Assembly: GCA_963790585.1 (NCBI GenBank)
Contig: CAWBOY010000002.1
Span: 558,001-622,000 of the forward strand
Direction: 5' to 3'
Length of the DNA stretch: 64,000 nt
Source of the DNA: CAWBOY01 sp963790585
GTDB lineage: Bacteria; Planctomycetota; Planctomycetia; Gemmatales; Gemmataceae
Translations under genes and position numbers: made by a program
Part shown: one piece after another, positions 36,548-45,765 of the stretch
Layout of the letters: each line of letters starts with the position of its first letter
Position numbering within the stretch: the first letter of the stretch is position 1
Notes under the pieces: generated by a model
Database searches by the model: none
Told to the model about the DNA's origin: nothing
The model's input: the letters and a program-made list of their open reading frames with translations, nothing else

Positions 36548-39045
36548 ATGGATCCGCTCGAAACGCCACCCGTCACGCGCCGCTCGTTTCTCACGGGCGC
36601 CGCGGCGGGTTTGACCGTGACCGGGTTGCCGTTGATTCAACCGGGGTCGGCCCCGGCACTCGATGTGCCCGCGTCCCCAAAAAAGGTCCCCGACTTCACC
36701 GATCACGCTCCAGCGCTCCAGGCCGATCAAGTAGTGGCGAGCGCGTGTCAGTTCTGCAACTCCCTTTGTCGCTTGCAGGTCCATCTCAAGAAGGGCCGGA
36801 TAATCGAGATCAAGGGCGACGAAAAAGATCCGGTTCAGGCAGGCGAGCTGTGCGTCAAAGCGTCGCTGATGACTCAGCTTGTCTACAACCGCTTTCGTTT
36901 GACGAGGCCTTTGAAGCGCGTCGGCGGCAAAAAGGGAGATCCGGAGTCGAAATTCGAGCCGATCTCCTGGGCGGAAGCGCTGGAGACGATCGCCAAGAAG
37001 ATGCTGGCGCTGCGCGATGCCGGCGAAGCCCGGGCCATCGTGAGCCGAACCTCGGGTCGATTGCCGCGCGGTGTCGGCTCGCTGATTCATCGGCTCTTTT
37101 CCTTGCTCGGTAGTCCGAATGACACCGATGTCGGACCAGTCTGCAACGACGCCGGCGGCAATGCCCTGGCCTGGACCTTCGGCATGGGCAATTTCACCAA
37201 CGGCTATGGCGTCGATCCGGCCACCGGCAAGGAAGACCTGGGTTCGGCGAAATTCTTTCTCTTTCTGGGCACCAATCAGGCCGAGACGCATCCGGTCACC
37301 TTTGCGCATCTACTCCGTTGTCGAGAAAAAACGAAGGCCCAACTCGTCGTGGTCGACCCACGCAAGACGGCAACCGGGGCGCTGGCCGATGTCTGGCTCG
37401 CGCCCAAGCCGCACACCGATCTCGCGCTCGTCCTGGCCATGATTTATCATATAGTGGATCGCAAATTGTGCGATGCCGCCTTCGTTGGAAAGTGGGTCGT
37501 CGGCTTCGATCTGTTGGCCAAGCACGTGGGTGACAACGGCTATAGTCCCGACTGGGCTGCCAAGGTCTGCGATGTTCCCGCCGACCGCATCCGCGTTGTT
37601 GCCGAGGCGTATGCCAAGGCGAAGCCGGCGGCTATCTTCTGCAACGCCGGCATCTCGCATCAGTTGAGCGCGTTCGACACCTATCGCGCCCTGACCTTTC
37701 TCGCGGCGATCACGGGAAACATCGGTATTCCTGGCGGTGGCTGCAATTTCATGCACAACACCTGGCCCGGCGATCTCCATTTGCCTGATCTCAAGGTGAA
37801 GACGCCCGAAACCGGCGCCGCCCTACCAGTTGGCCCCGACTGGTTCGCCGAATCGGTGCTCGAAGCACGGCCCTATCGCATCAAAGCCCTGGTCACGATG
37901 GGCAATCCGCTCCTTGGCAGCGCCAACACAGCCAAGGTGAAGAACGCGTTTTCGCAGCTCGAATTCTATGCCTATACCGGATTGTTTATGGAGGAATCGG
38001 CCTATTATGCTGATATTATCCTCCCCGTTTGTAGCGGCCTGGAGATGGAAACCGTCTACATGCGGCGCGACGATCGCGCCATTCGCTGGCAAAATCAGGC
38101 CGTCGTCCGGGTCGGCGAATCCAGGCCCGATTGGGAGATCTGGATCGAGCTGGCTCATACGGTTGCCAGGCTCGACAAGAAAAACCCCGCGAGCTATTGG
38201 GCTGATAGTTTCCCGAGAGAGTGGCTCGACTACCGCAAATTATGGGCAACCTTTGTAAGTCTAACGCCGGCGATGAAAGGAATGACAGCGGAGCGAATGC
38301 AAGCCCGGGCGGAACCGTTGCGTTGGCCATGTCACTCGGAAAAACATCCCGGCGTCAGTACGCTCTATCTCGATCATCCGTCGTGGTACGAAGCGGCCGA
38401 AGCGTTGCGCCCGCCAACAAGGGCAAGCGATTCTTGACTCCTTCGGGAAAGATCGAGATATCCACTCCGGAACTCGACAAGCGATTGGCCGCTTCAGGCC
38501 ATGGCGCGCTGCCCATCTTTTACACCCATCCCGAGGTGACCGGCGGCAATCCGACGCTTGTCTATGACAAAGAGTTAATACAAAATCCGGTAAATCCCCA
38601 GGCTCTGACGCCGCGCGTCCAGCTCGGCACCAAGGGCAACGGCGATGTCCACAAAGAGTTTCCGCTGATGGGAATGATCGGTCGGCCGAGCGTCGTCCAT
38701 TTCGCGGGGGTGACGCAGTGGACTTACACCGGCAAACAGATGAACGGCGTGCGGCTGGTCCAGCTGCATCCCAAGGCCGCGGCACGCGCGGGCGTGCGCG
38801 ATGGCGACGCCGTGGTCGTCGAAAGTCCGCGCGGCAAGGTGACGGGCACGGCGTTAATTTGGGAAGACATGCGCGAAGACACCATCTTTGTGCCAGGCAC
38901 CTTTGGCCCCATGCAAAAGGTCGGCGACGAATTCGGGCTGCCGGCTTATGACAGCGCGAACCTGCTGACGGACGATCGCTACTTTGATAATTTATCGGGG
39001 CAACAAGCGTACAAGTGTTTCGCCTGTCGCGTCAGAAAGGCTTAA
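36548..39045 (+). CDS. Tat-exported molybdopterin oxidoreductase, catalytic subunit (one frame break)
   Basis: Member of the DMSO reductase superfamily. Tat signal TRRSFLTGAAAG; 4Fe-4S site CQFCNSLC with the fourth Cys in GELCVKA; GPVCNDAGG, where Cys is the predicted Mo ligand, as in polysulfide/thiosulfate/arsenate-type enzymes; MGNPLLGSANTAKVK and FMEESAYYADIILP in the cofactor-binding region. The frame changes near 38408; the next frame resumes APANKGKRFLTPSGKIEI and the C-terminal MPT-binding barrel. About 830 residues. No electron-transfer or membrane-anchor subunit gene lies next to it; the following gene encodes an A-type Fe-S carrier. Substrate not deducible. Confidence 0.83.
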
Positions 39046-39152
39046 TTGATCTGAACCGACTTGACGCCCTCCCGACTTGACGCCAGACTGCTATACTAGA
39101 AATAGAGTCCGTACGTGGGCCACCGGCCCTCTTAAACTGGAGAACTAACACG

Positions 39153-39560
39153 ATGTCATCAACTCTCACTCTGGAGACCCCGACGCTGCCGACGACCGAG
39201 ACGGCTCCTCCGCTGATCGTCACGCCGAAGGCGGCGAGCGAGGTGAAGAGGATCATCGAGGAACAGAAGCAGGCAGCCAAGCCGGGCGAAGTTCCGGAAA
39301 AGATCTACCTCCGCGTCCGCGTAGTCGGCGGCGGCTGCAGTGGTTTCACCAACAAGCTCGACCTCGATCCGCAGATCAACGAAAAGCTCGACGAAGTCTT
39401 CGAGTACCACGGCATCCCGGTCGTTGTCGACAAGCGCAGCATGATGTACCTGAACGGCGCTACCGTCGATTTTCATGACGACCTGAATCGTCGTGGCTTC
39501 AGCATCACCAACCCCCAGGCGAAGAGCACCTGCGGTTGTGGCAGCTCGTACTCGATGTGA
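39153..39560 (+). CDS. A-type iron-sulfur carrier (HesB/IscA/ErpA family)
   Basis: 135 residues with a 25-residue N-terminal extension. The three ligand cysteines are in GGGCSGF and CGCGSSY near the C-terminus. Delivers Fe-S clusters to apoproteins. It starts 107 bases after the molybdoenzyme gene, which needs a 4Fe-4S cluster, but housekeeping roles are equally likely. Followed by a hairpin. Confidence 0.92.
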   Translation: MSSTLTLETPTLPTTETAPPLIVTPKAASEVKRIIEEQKQAAKPGEVPEKIYLRVRVVGGGCSGFTNKLDLDPQINEKLDEVFEYHGIPVVVDKRSMMYLNGATVDFHDDLNRRGFSITNPQAKSTCGCGSSYSM

Positions 39561-39576
39561 TTTAGACGATACAAAA

Positions 39577-39615
39577 TGTTTAGCCGCGAGCCGCCGAGCG
39601 GCTCACGGCTAAACA
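39577..39615. terminator. Hairpin after the A-type carrier gene
   Basis: TGTTTAGCCGCGAGCCG (39577-39593) pairs with CGGCTCACGGCTAAACA (39599-39615) with one mismatch. No T tract follows, but it sits between the carrier gene and tRNA-Val and is well placed to end or protect the upstream message. Confidence 0.65.
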
Positions 39616-39621
39616 AATCCC

Positions 39622-39694
39622 GGGCGCTTAACTCAGCGGCTAGAGTTCCTCGCTTACACCGAGGCTGTCGGGGGTTCGAATCCCTCAGCGCTCA
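39622..39694 (+). tRNA. tRNA-Val(TAC)
   Basis: Acceptor GGGCGCT pairs with AGCGCTC (one G-T pair), D arm CTCAGCGGCTAGAG, anticodon stem CCTCG/CGAGG with loop CTTACAC giving anticodon TAC, T arm GGGGGTTCGAATCCCTC. Discriminator A at 39694; CCA not encoded. The last ~14 codons of rsmA on the opposite strand run into it. Confidence 0.93.
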
Positions 39695-40637
39695 TTTCGT
39701 CGGAATCGACATCCGATGGTGTCTCGTCGGTCGTGGCCTTGCCGAAGGCGGCGGATAGCTTCAGATGCTGGTCTAGATCAAGCGTCTCGGCTCGGGCCCT
39801 GCCGTCCAATTCCAATTCAGCCAACTTCTCATCGACTTGCTGTTTGCTCCAAAGATCGCTGTCGATACTCAAGAGTCCGCCGCGCAGGTTCTTGCGACGG
39901 TGGGCATAAAGGTCACGCAGAAAATGTCGAAAACGGCGGACGTCGCCGACGCGGGCCCGCTTCTCGGCGTTGGGCAGGATCATGATTATGGCCGAATCGA
40001 CGGCTGGCCGCGGCCAAAAGGCGGTCGGCGGAATGCGTCGCACGATCTGCACATCCGCTAAACTCTGCACCAGGATCGCGAGAGCGCCATATTGCCGCGT
40101 GTCCGGCAGCGCGATCATGCGTTCGGCGATTTCCAGCTGGACCATAACGACCATGCGTTCGATAGGCACGGACGAGAGCAACAGGTTGGATATAACCGGC
40201 GTCGCCACCGCATAGGGGAGATTGGCGATCAATTTTATATACATCGTCGCCGTGCGCCGGCGCAGGTCATCGAGGCATTCGAGCACGTCGGGATTGAGAG
40301 TATTCTTACCCTTGAGAATGTCCCCCTGAATGAGCATCAGCCGGCCTTGCGATGGTAGTTGCCGCACTTCGTCGCGCGCCATCGCCGCAAACGCCTGATC
40401 GATCTCGACGCTGACCACGGCACCCGCTTCCTTGGCCAGCCGGACTGTGAGGCTGCCGGTGCCGCTGCCGACTTCGAGGACGATGTCATCACGAGTCAGC
40501 TCGGCCGTGCGCACGAGCAGGTCGATCAAGTTCAAATCGATCAGAAAATTTTGGCCCAGCTTGTTTTTGGGCCGGATGCCGCGCTCTTCGAGCAGCGTGC
40601 GTAGATAAGAAAGTGTTTGTCGCGGGTGTTCGCTCAC
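39654..40637 (-). CDS. rsmA: 16S rRNA (adenine1518-N6/adenine1519-N6)-dimethyltransferase
   Basis: Dimethylates the two adjacent adenines in the 3' hairpin of 16S rRNA. Motifs: KNKLGQNFLID, SAM-binding LEVGSGTGSLT, acidic VSVEID, and NLPY (IANLPYAVATPV) for adenine binding. GTG start at 40637 overlaps the ribE stop (GTGA), indicating coupling. The C-terminus, after the conserved LDQHLKLSAAF, is a 40-residue acidic tail whose end (EGFEPPTASV) is simply antisense of tRNA-Val, so the true stop may differ if an indel is present. Confidence 0.93.
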   Translation of the reverse strand: MSEHPRQTLSYLRTLLEERGIRPKNKLGQNFLIDLNLIDLLVRTAELTRDDIVLEVGSGTGSLTVRLAKEAGAVVSVEIDQAFAAMARDEVRQLPSQGRLMLIQGDILKGKNTLNPDVLECLDDLRRRTATMYIKLIANLPYAVATPVISNLLLSSVPIERMVVMVQLEIAERMIALPDTRQYGALAILVQSLADVQIVRRIPPTAFWPRPAVDSAIIMILPNAEKRARVGDVRRFRHFLRDLYAHRRKNLRGGLLSIDSDLWSKQQVDEKLAELELDGRARAETLDLDQHLKLSAAFGKATTDETPSDVDSDEMSAEGFEPPTASV

Positions 40638-41236
40638 GTTCGTACTCCGGACATGGATTGCAGTGCCTTCTGAACGTATTTCGCGAACAAGTCAGTTTCC
40701 AAGTTGACGTTGTCTCCCGGCTTTTTGAAGCCGAGCGTCGTCATAGCTAGTGTATGCGGAATGAGCGCGACACTAAAGCGTTCGGCTTCGACATCGACGA
40801 CCGTCAGGCTGACGCCATCTACAGCGATCGAGCCTTTGGCGACGATTTGCGACGTCAACGGCTTCGGGCAGCGAAACCAAATCGTCATCCATGCGCCTTG
40901 TTGCAGCCGCTCATCGATCGCGCCGACGGCGTCGATGTGGCCTTGGACGATATGCCCGCCGAGGCGATCATTAAGACGCAACGATCGTTCCAGATTGACC
41001 CGATCGCCCGCTTGAAGTTCGCCAAGATTGGTGCGCTTTAACGTCTCCGGCCCCGCTTGAAATTGGCACGTTGTCGCGTCGTGAGCGACGACAGTCAGAC
41101 AGGCGCCGTTGATGGCGACGCTCTCACCAATCGCCAGCTGGTTTGCGAAAGGGACTTCGATGATAAGAAGCGAGCCGTTGACTTGTTGTTGCAGCTGGCG
41201 GACAGTCCCCAGAGCTTCGACGAGACCAGTGAACAT
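40634..41236 (-). CDS. ribE: Riboflavin synthase alpha chain
   Basis: 200 residues. Starts MFTGLVEALG at 41236, the family's invariant opening; the longer upstream frame is rejected. Two lumazine-binding halves are visible: NGACLTVV...GDRVNLERSL...GGHIVQGHID and DGVSLTVVDV...GDNVNLETD. Converts two lumazines into riboflavin and the pyrimidine precursor. First gene of a ribE-rsmA unit, overlapping rsmA by four bases. No FMN riboswitch was recognised upstream. Confidence 0.95.
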   Translation of the reverse strand: MFTGLVEALGTVRQLQQQVNGSLLIIEVPFANQLAIGESVAINGACLTVVAHDATTCQFQAGPETLKRTNLGELQAGDRVNLERSLRLNDRLGGHIVQGHIDAVGAIDERLQQGAWMTIWFRCPKPLTSQIVAKGSIAVDGVSLTVVDVEAERFSVALIPHTLAMTTLGFKKPGDNVNLETDLFAKYVQKALQSMSGVRT

Positions 41237-41423
41237 GAGGGATTTCAAAAAATATAAGAGCAATTAGGCGCGTGGAGGGCCGTTGGCCGCACTTTCCATC
41301 CTCATTCTTAGGGGACGAGGTCTGACGGTCAACCGGTAGCGCGGATCATTGTCAAATTCATATATTAAAGATGGTCTGATAATTCCGGCCCATTTTCCAA
41401 TAAGCATTATACGAGATCTTTTT

Positions 41424-42188
41424 ATGCACTACACCGGCTTTGATCTTTCCGGAAAAGTGGCGCTCGTCACTGGTGGCAGCAAAGGCCTTGGCCGGGCGAT
41501 GGCGCGCGGTCTGGTGGCGGCCGGCGCCGACATCGTTCTCGCCAGCCGTAATGAGGCCGAATTGAAGACGGCTCTCGACTACGTTCTAGACAGCACGGGT
41601 CGCAAGGGCTATGTCGTCGCCGCCGACCTGAGCAAACGCGGCGAGGCCGACAGGCTGGGAAAGGCGGCCATCAAAGCCGCGGGCAAAATCGACATTCTTA
41701 TCAATAACGCCGGCAGCAATAAGCCACAGGCGATCGACGAGATTACCGATCAGAGCTGGGACGAGATCTTCGAGTTGAACCTTCATTCCGTGATGGCCCT
41801 GACGCGGGCCGTCGTGCCGCAGATGAAACAGCGCGGCTGGGGGCGCATCATTCACATTTCGTCGATCATGGGCTTTCTGTCGAAGGAAAAGCGCAACAGC
41901 TATTCGGCCACCAAGACCGCGTTGCTCGGGCTGGCGCGGGCATCGGCCCTCGACCTCGGTGAATTCGGCATAACGGTCAACTGCATCGCTCCCGGGCCGT
42001 TCCTCACCGATCTGCCGATGAACATGCTGAGCGACGCCGAGAAAAAGGCTTTCTCGGACCACACAGCCCTCGGCCGTTGGGGCCAGCCCAACGAGTTGAT
42101 CGGCCCCGCCCTACTCTTGGCCAGCGATGCGGGATCGTATATTTCGGGTCAGACGATCGTTGTGGACGGCGGGTTTTTGTGCCGGTAG
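41424..42188 (+). CDS. FabG-like short-chain dehydrogenase/reductase
   Basis: 254 residues from ATG 41424. NADP-binding TGGSKGLGRAMARG, DILINNAGSNKP, catalytic Ser in HISSIMGF, YSATK (Tyr-x3-Lys), and the C-terminal SGQTIVVDGG typical of classical SDRs. Likely a 3-oxoacyl-ACP or gluconate/sugar-type reductase; the family does not fix the substrate. It is not the extended OleD type, so it does not complete the ole pathway. Confidence 0.85.
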   Translation: MHYTGFDLSGKVALVTGGSKGLGRAMARGLVAAGADIVLASRNEAELKTALDYVLDSTGRKGYVVAADLSKRGEADRLGKAAIKAAGKIDILINNAGSNKPQAIDEITDQSWDEIFELNLHSVMALTRAVVPQMKQRGWGRIIHISSIMGFLSKEKRNSYSATKTALLGLARASALDLGEFGITVNCIAPGPFLTDLPMNMLSDAEKKAFSDHTALGRWGQPNELIGPALLLASDAGSYISGQTIVVDGGFLCR

Positions 42189-42314
42189 TTGTGCGTGTCG
42201 CCTGCTTGCTCCGCCGTCCTTTTCAGGATAGAATACATTATCCAGTTAAATAACTCTTTGATGGCTCGTATCGGCGCGGTGCGGCTCATTCGGGCCGTCG
42301 AGAGAGGTTTTGTC

Positions 42315-42734
42315 ATGGAAAAGTCAAACGTCGAAAAGTCCAGCGTCTATGTGGACGGCGAGCAGGAGGCTCTGAAGTTCAAATGGATTGAGAGCGAAAA
42401 AGCGGGGTGCGACTTGGGCGAAGCCGCCATTCGCCGCTGGGTGCAGAATCATTGGTGGGGCTATCTGCGAGCGCGCTGGCTCGAACATTTGCAAGGAAAG
42501 CGCTTCTGGGTCGAACTCGATCGAGGTGATTTTGGCTTGCTGCTACGCACGTTTCAGGATCAGACGGTCCTGCTCGATCGCATTCTCGATCGTTTGAAAG
42601 CCGGCCAGGAAAACCTCGACATCGTTTGCTGGGCCCATAGCTGGAATATCCCGACCGAGCCTGTCATTCAAATCCTCGAAGCGCTCGATATCAATAGCCG
42701 GCGCTTGGCGCATCGCTTCGATCCCCAACCTTAA
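42315..42734 (+). CDS. Hypothetical protein with WWGYLRARWLEH motif
   Basis: 139 residues from ATG 42315, with GAGAGG eight bases upstream; the longer frame back to 42189 is less likely. Features: KFKWIESEKAGCDLGEAAIR, WWGYLRARWLEHLQG, FWVELDRGDFGLL and a C-terminal helix pair. Soluble, slightly acidic, no known domain recognised. It points toward the folK-SDR gene on the opposite strand, ending 11 bases short of it. Confidence 0.68.
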   Translation: MEKSNVEKSSVYVDGEQEALKFKWIESEKAGCDLGEAAIRRWVQNHWWGYLRARWLEHLQGKRFWVELDRGDFGLLLRTFQDQTVLLDRILDRLKAGQENLDIVCWAHSWNIPTEPVIQILEALDINSRRLAHRFDPQP

Positions 42735-42745
42735 CGCGGCAATTC

Positions 42746-43990
42746 TCAGCGAATCGCGCCGCCGTTGACGCGAATCGTTTGTCCCGTCACGAAGGCAGCG
42801 CCCGGCGAGGCGAGCCAACGAACGGCACCGGCGACGTCCTTGGGCTCCCCCCAGCGCAACAACGGTGTTTCCCGCAACACGCGCTCTTGCCATGTCGCCG
42901 AAGCAGCGTCTCCCCAGGCGGTCCGAATCCACCCGGGTGCCAAACAATTGACACGAACGGTCGGGGCCAGGCTCAAGGCGAGACTGCGACTAAACGCCAT
43001 AATACCGGCCTTGATGGCCGCGAACAGTTCGCCGCTATCGCCCGCCATTCCCGTCTCGGCTTGATCCCAACCCATGTTGACAATCATGCCCTGGCCGGCT
43101 TCCTTCATCAGCTTTCCGATGGCACGCGACAACAGCATCGTCGCCCGCAGATCAACTTCTAGAACTTTTTGAAATTTGCTTTCAAAGCTCAGGTGAGCCG
43201 CGTCGCCGGTCAATACGTCGGCGCCGGCGTTGTTGACCCAGATGTCGATGCCGTCCCACGTTTGCCAGGCTTCCTCGGTAAGATGTAAGGCCTGTCGCGG
43301 ATCGCTTAAGTCCGCCATGAGGGCAGCGCTACGTCCGCCCAAGGCTTGCACTCGCGCCGCGATGACCTCCGCTCTTTGCGGCGAACTTCGGCAATGAACG
43401 ATCACGTCGGCCCCAGCCAAGGCCAACTCCAGGGCGATCGCTTTGCCGATGCCGCTCGTCGATCCCGTCACCACCGCGCGCTTGCCAACCAACTCCCGAC
43501 CCATGAGCGGCCCCGCAGGCTTGATCCCCGTCAGGTCGGCGTGCAGCTCCGCAACGGTTTTTCCGAAAAGGGGATGGCGCACGCCGGGCGCGATTTGCAG
43601 CATGGGCCGGAGCACGAAAAGTCGCTCATGCAAGCGCGGATGAGGCAACACGAGTTCCGGCGTGTCGAAAACTTGATCGTCATAGAAGAGCAGGTCGAGG
43701 TCGATCGTCCTTGGTCCCCAGCGTTCTTTGCGTACACGACCCAGTTTCGTCTCTAAAGATAGAAGAAGCTTCAGCAAATCGATCGCATCGAGTCTCGTCT
43801 CTATTTCGACCGCCGCATTCAGATAGTCCGGGGCGCCCGACGGGCCGCCAACGGGCGCTGTTTCGTAAATGGACGAAACCCGTACGACAGAAAGTTTCGA
43901 TTGGCTGCCCAGCTCTCGGATCGCCGCCGCGATATGGGCGCGGCGGTCGCCTAGATTGCTTCCCAACACAACGTAAGCGGTCGACGGCAT
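42746..43990 (-). CDS. folK: Fusion: HPPK (FolK) plus SDR domain with altered active site
   Basis: 414 residues from ATG 43990. Residues 1-160 are 6-hydroxymethyl-7,8-dihydropterin pyrophosphokinase: VVLGSNLGDR, ETAPVGG, the RKERWGPRTIDLDLL motif and VLPHPRLHERLFVL. Residues ~168-414 form a classical SDR: VTGSTSGIG, IDIWVNNAGADV, CLAPGWIRT, TGQTIRVNGG. In the catalytic stretch the usual YxxxK reads FAAIK (LFAAIKAGIMAFSRS), and the Ser position is in NMGWDQAE. So Lys remains but Tyr is Phe. A FolM-like pterin reductase partner is an attractive reading; a non-catalytic pterin- or cofactor-binding domain is the alternative. A single intact frame argues against an assembly join. Confidence 0.85.
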   Translation of the reverse strand: MPSTAYVVLGSNLGDRRAHIAAAIRELGSQSKLSVVRVSSIYETAPVGGPSGAPDYLNAAVEIETRLDAIDLLKLLLSLETKLGRVRKERWGPRTIDLDLLFYDDQVFDTPELVLPHPRLHERLFVLRPMLQIAPGVRHPLFGKTVAELHADLTGIKPAGPLMGRELVGKRAVVTGSTSGIGKAIALELALAGADVIVHCRSSPQRAEVIAARVQALGGRSAALMADLSDPRQALHLTEEAWQTWDGIDIWVNNAGADVLTGDAAHLSFESKFQKVLEVDLRATMLLSRAIGKLMKEAGQGMIVNMGWDQAETGMAGDSGELFAAIKAGIMAFSRSLALSLAPTVRVNCLAPGWIRTAWGDAASATWQERVLRETPLLRWGEPKDVAGAVRWLASPGAAFVTGQTIRVNGGAIR

Positions 43991-44201
43991 CACGATTTTT
44001 GTCCCAATACATAAGGCGATTATTGTTCTACGACATTTTAGATCTAAGAAAAGATCTTGCGGTCTCTCTACCAAACACACGGACGACTTTCATTGGGATC
44101 TGGTAGCACTTGAAGGCTATCTGGAAAGCAAGACTTTCCGGAGAGCCTTACCGGGCCGATACCATAGACGGTCTAATATTCGCTGACGCTCAATTACTAT
44201 G

Positions 44202-44215
44202 TTAGCCTTGCCTAA
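44202..44215. promoter_or_regulatory. Possible metal-repressor operator upstream of mntH
   Basis: TTAGCCTTGCCTAA is an imperfect palindrome with TTAG/CTAA ends, resembling DtxR/MntR-type boxes. It lies 54 bases before the mntH start, next to the AT-rich stretch TTATATTCC. Suggestive only. Confidence 0.3.
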
Positions 44216-44268
44216 TTATATTCCTACGCTACACTAATGCCAGCGAGTGGCAACGGAGGAACCGGATC

Positions 44269-45675
44269 ATGGGCGTGGCCATTGAGGAGATCGTGGGCGA
44301 GAAAGAAGGGCAAAAGTCGCTAGCGGAGCTGCACAGTTCGGTGCCGATCCCTCGCAGCGGATTTTGGTCGACCTGGCGCGCCTACACGGGACCGGCGCTG
44401 CTTGTGAGCGTGGGCTACATGGACCCTGGAAACTGGTCCACGGACCTACAGGCCGGCGCGACCTATCGATTCGGGCTGCTCTGGGTCATCGGCGTGGCGA
44501 GTGTCATGGCCATGATATTGCAGGTCTGCGCGACGCGCCTGGGCATCGTCGCTGGCCGAGATTTGGCGCAAGCCTGTCGCGATCACTACCCGAGTTGGAT
44601 GCGTCTTCCCAATTGGTTTACCTGTGAGATCGCCATTGCGGCCTGCGATCTCGCGGAGGTTCTTGGCAGCGCGGTTGCGCTTCACCTGCTTTTCGGCATC
44701 CCGCTCTTTTGGGCCGTCGTCATCACGGCGTGCGACGTGCTGATTTTGCTGGCTCTTCAGGGTTACGGCGTGCGACTCATCGAAGCGGTCGTTCTGGTCT
44801 TGGTGGCCACGATCGGCTTGTGCTTTTTCCTCGAGCTATTTGTCCTGCCGCAGACGCGTCCTGACTTCGCCGAGATGGGGCTCGCCCTCGTCACGCCGAC
44901 GCTGGCACGGCCAGGCATGGTAACGATGGCCATCATGATGATCGGCGCAACGGTTATGCCCCACAATCTCTATTTGCACTCTGCCTTGGTGCAAACGCGC
45001 GAAATACGCTCCGATGAGAGGTCAATTCGTACCGCCCTGCGCTTCAATCTGCTTGATTCCGTAGTGGCACTGACTTTAGCCTTTTTGATAAATGCCGCAA
45101 TCTTGACGCTGGCAGCCATCGTTTTTCACGGTCTTCAAGAGACGAAACTTCAGGACGGATCGGTTGTTTCCTTTCGACCCGACGACAACCCGGATTGGAT
45201 CCAGGTGGCTTATCTGACCCTCGCGCCCTTGCTCGGAACGGCGTTGGCCAGCGTATTGTTCGCCGTGGCACTCCTCGCGAGCGGGCAGAGCAGCACGATT
45301 ACCGGAACAATGGCCGGGCAAGTCGTCATGGAAGGATTCCTCCATTGGCGCCTCGCGCCCTGGAAACGCAGGCTCATTACACGGCTCGTCGCTATTTTGC
45401 CCGCGGTGCTGTTTCTAGGCTTGCGCCGGCAATCAGGCCTGTCCGGCGTAACGGACCTAATCAACCTCAGTCAACTCGTGCTCGGGTTGCAATTGCCCCT
45501 GGCCATGCTACCCTTACTTCATCTCACCAGTTCGCGCCGGGTCATGGGCAAGTATGCGAATGGCTGGTTCCTTCTTCTCGCCGGTTGGGGATCTTGCCTT
45601 CTCATTATCGCTTTAGATCTGTGGGGACTACCCGGCTCATTTCAGCAGACGATTGCCGTTCTCGGCGGAGAGTGA
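44269..45675 (+). CDS. mntH: Nramp-family Mn2+/Fe2+ transporter
   Basis: 468 residues, about 11 transmembrane helices. The two metal-binding signatures are present: DPGNWSTDLQAG in helix 1 and MPHNLYLHSALVQTR in helix 6. ATG 44269 has GGAGGA nine bases before it. Imports manganese or iron with protons across the inner membrane. A palindrome upstream could be the operator for metal-dependent repression. Confidence 0.93.
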   Translation: MGVAIEEIVGEKEGQKSLAELHSSVPIPRSGFWSTWRAYTGPALLVSVGYMDPGNWSTDLQAGATYRFGLLWVIGVASVMAMILQVCATRLGIVAGRDLAQACRDHYPSWMRLPNWFTCEIAIAACDLAEVLGSAVALHLLFGIPLFWAVVITACDVLILLALQGYGVRLIEAVVLVLVATIGLCFFLELFVLPQTRPDFAEMGLALVTPTLARPGMVTMAIMMIGATVMPHNLYLHSALVQTREIRSDERSIRTALRFNLLDSVVALTLAFLINAAILTLAAIVFHGLQETKLQDGSVVSFRPDDNPDWIQVAYLTLAPLLGTALASVLFAVALLASGQSSTITGTMAGQVVMEGFLHWRLAPWKRRLITRLVAILPAVLFLGLRRQSGLSGVTDLINLSQLVLGLQLPLAMLPLLHLTSSRRVMGKYANGWFLLLAGWGSCLLIIALDLWGLPGSFQQTIAVLGGE

Positions 45676-45765
45676 ACCGCTTAGTACAACTCCTCAGGAG
45701 TAGGCGAACACTTACCAGCTCCAAGCGCAATTGCGCTGAGAGCTGGTCGGAGCTTGTGAATCGAA

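Noticed and set aside
41424..42188. FabG-like SDR considered as OleD
   Set aside because: Classical ~250-residue SDR with YSATK; OleD is a longer, extended-type SDR, and the gene is 25 kb from oleAB.
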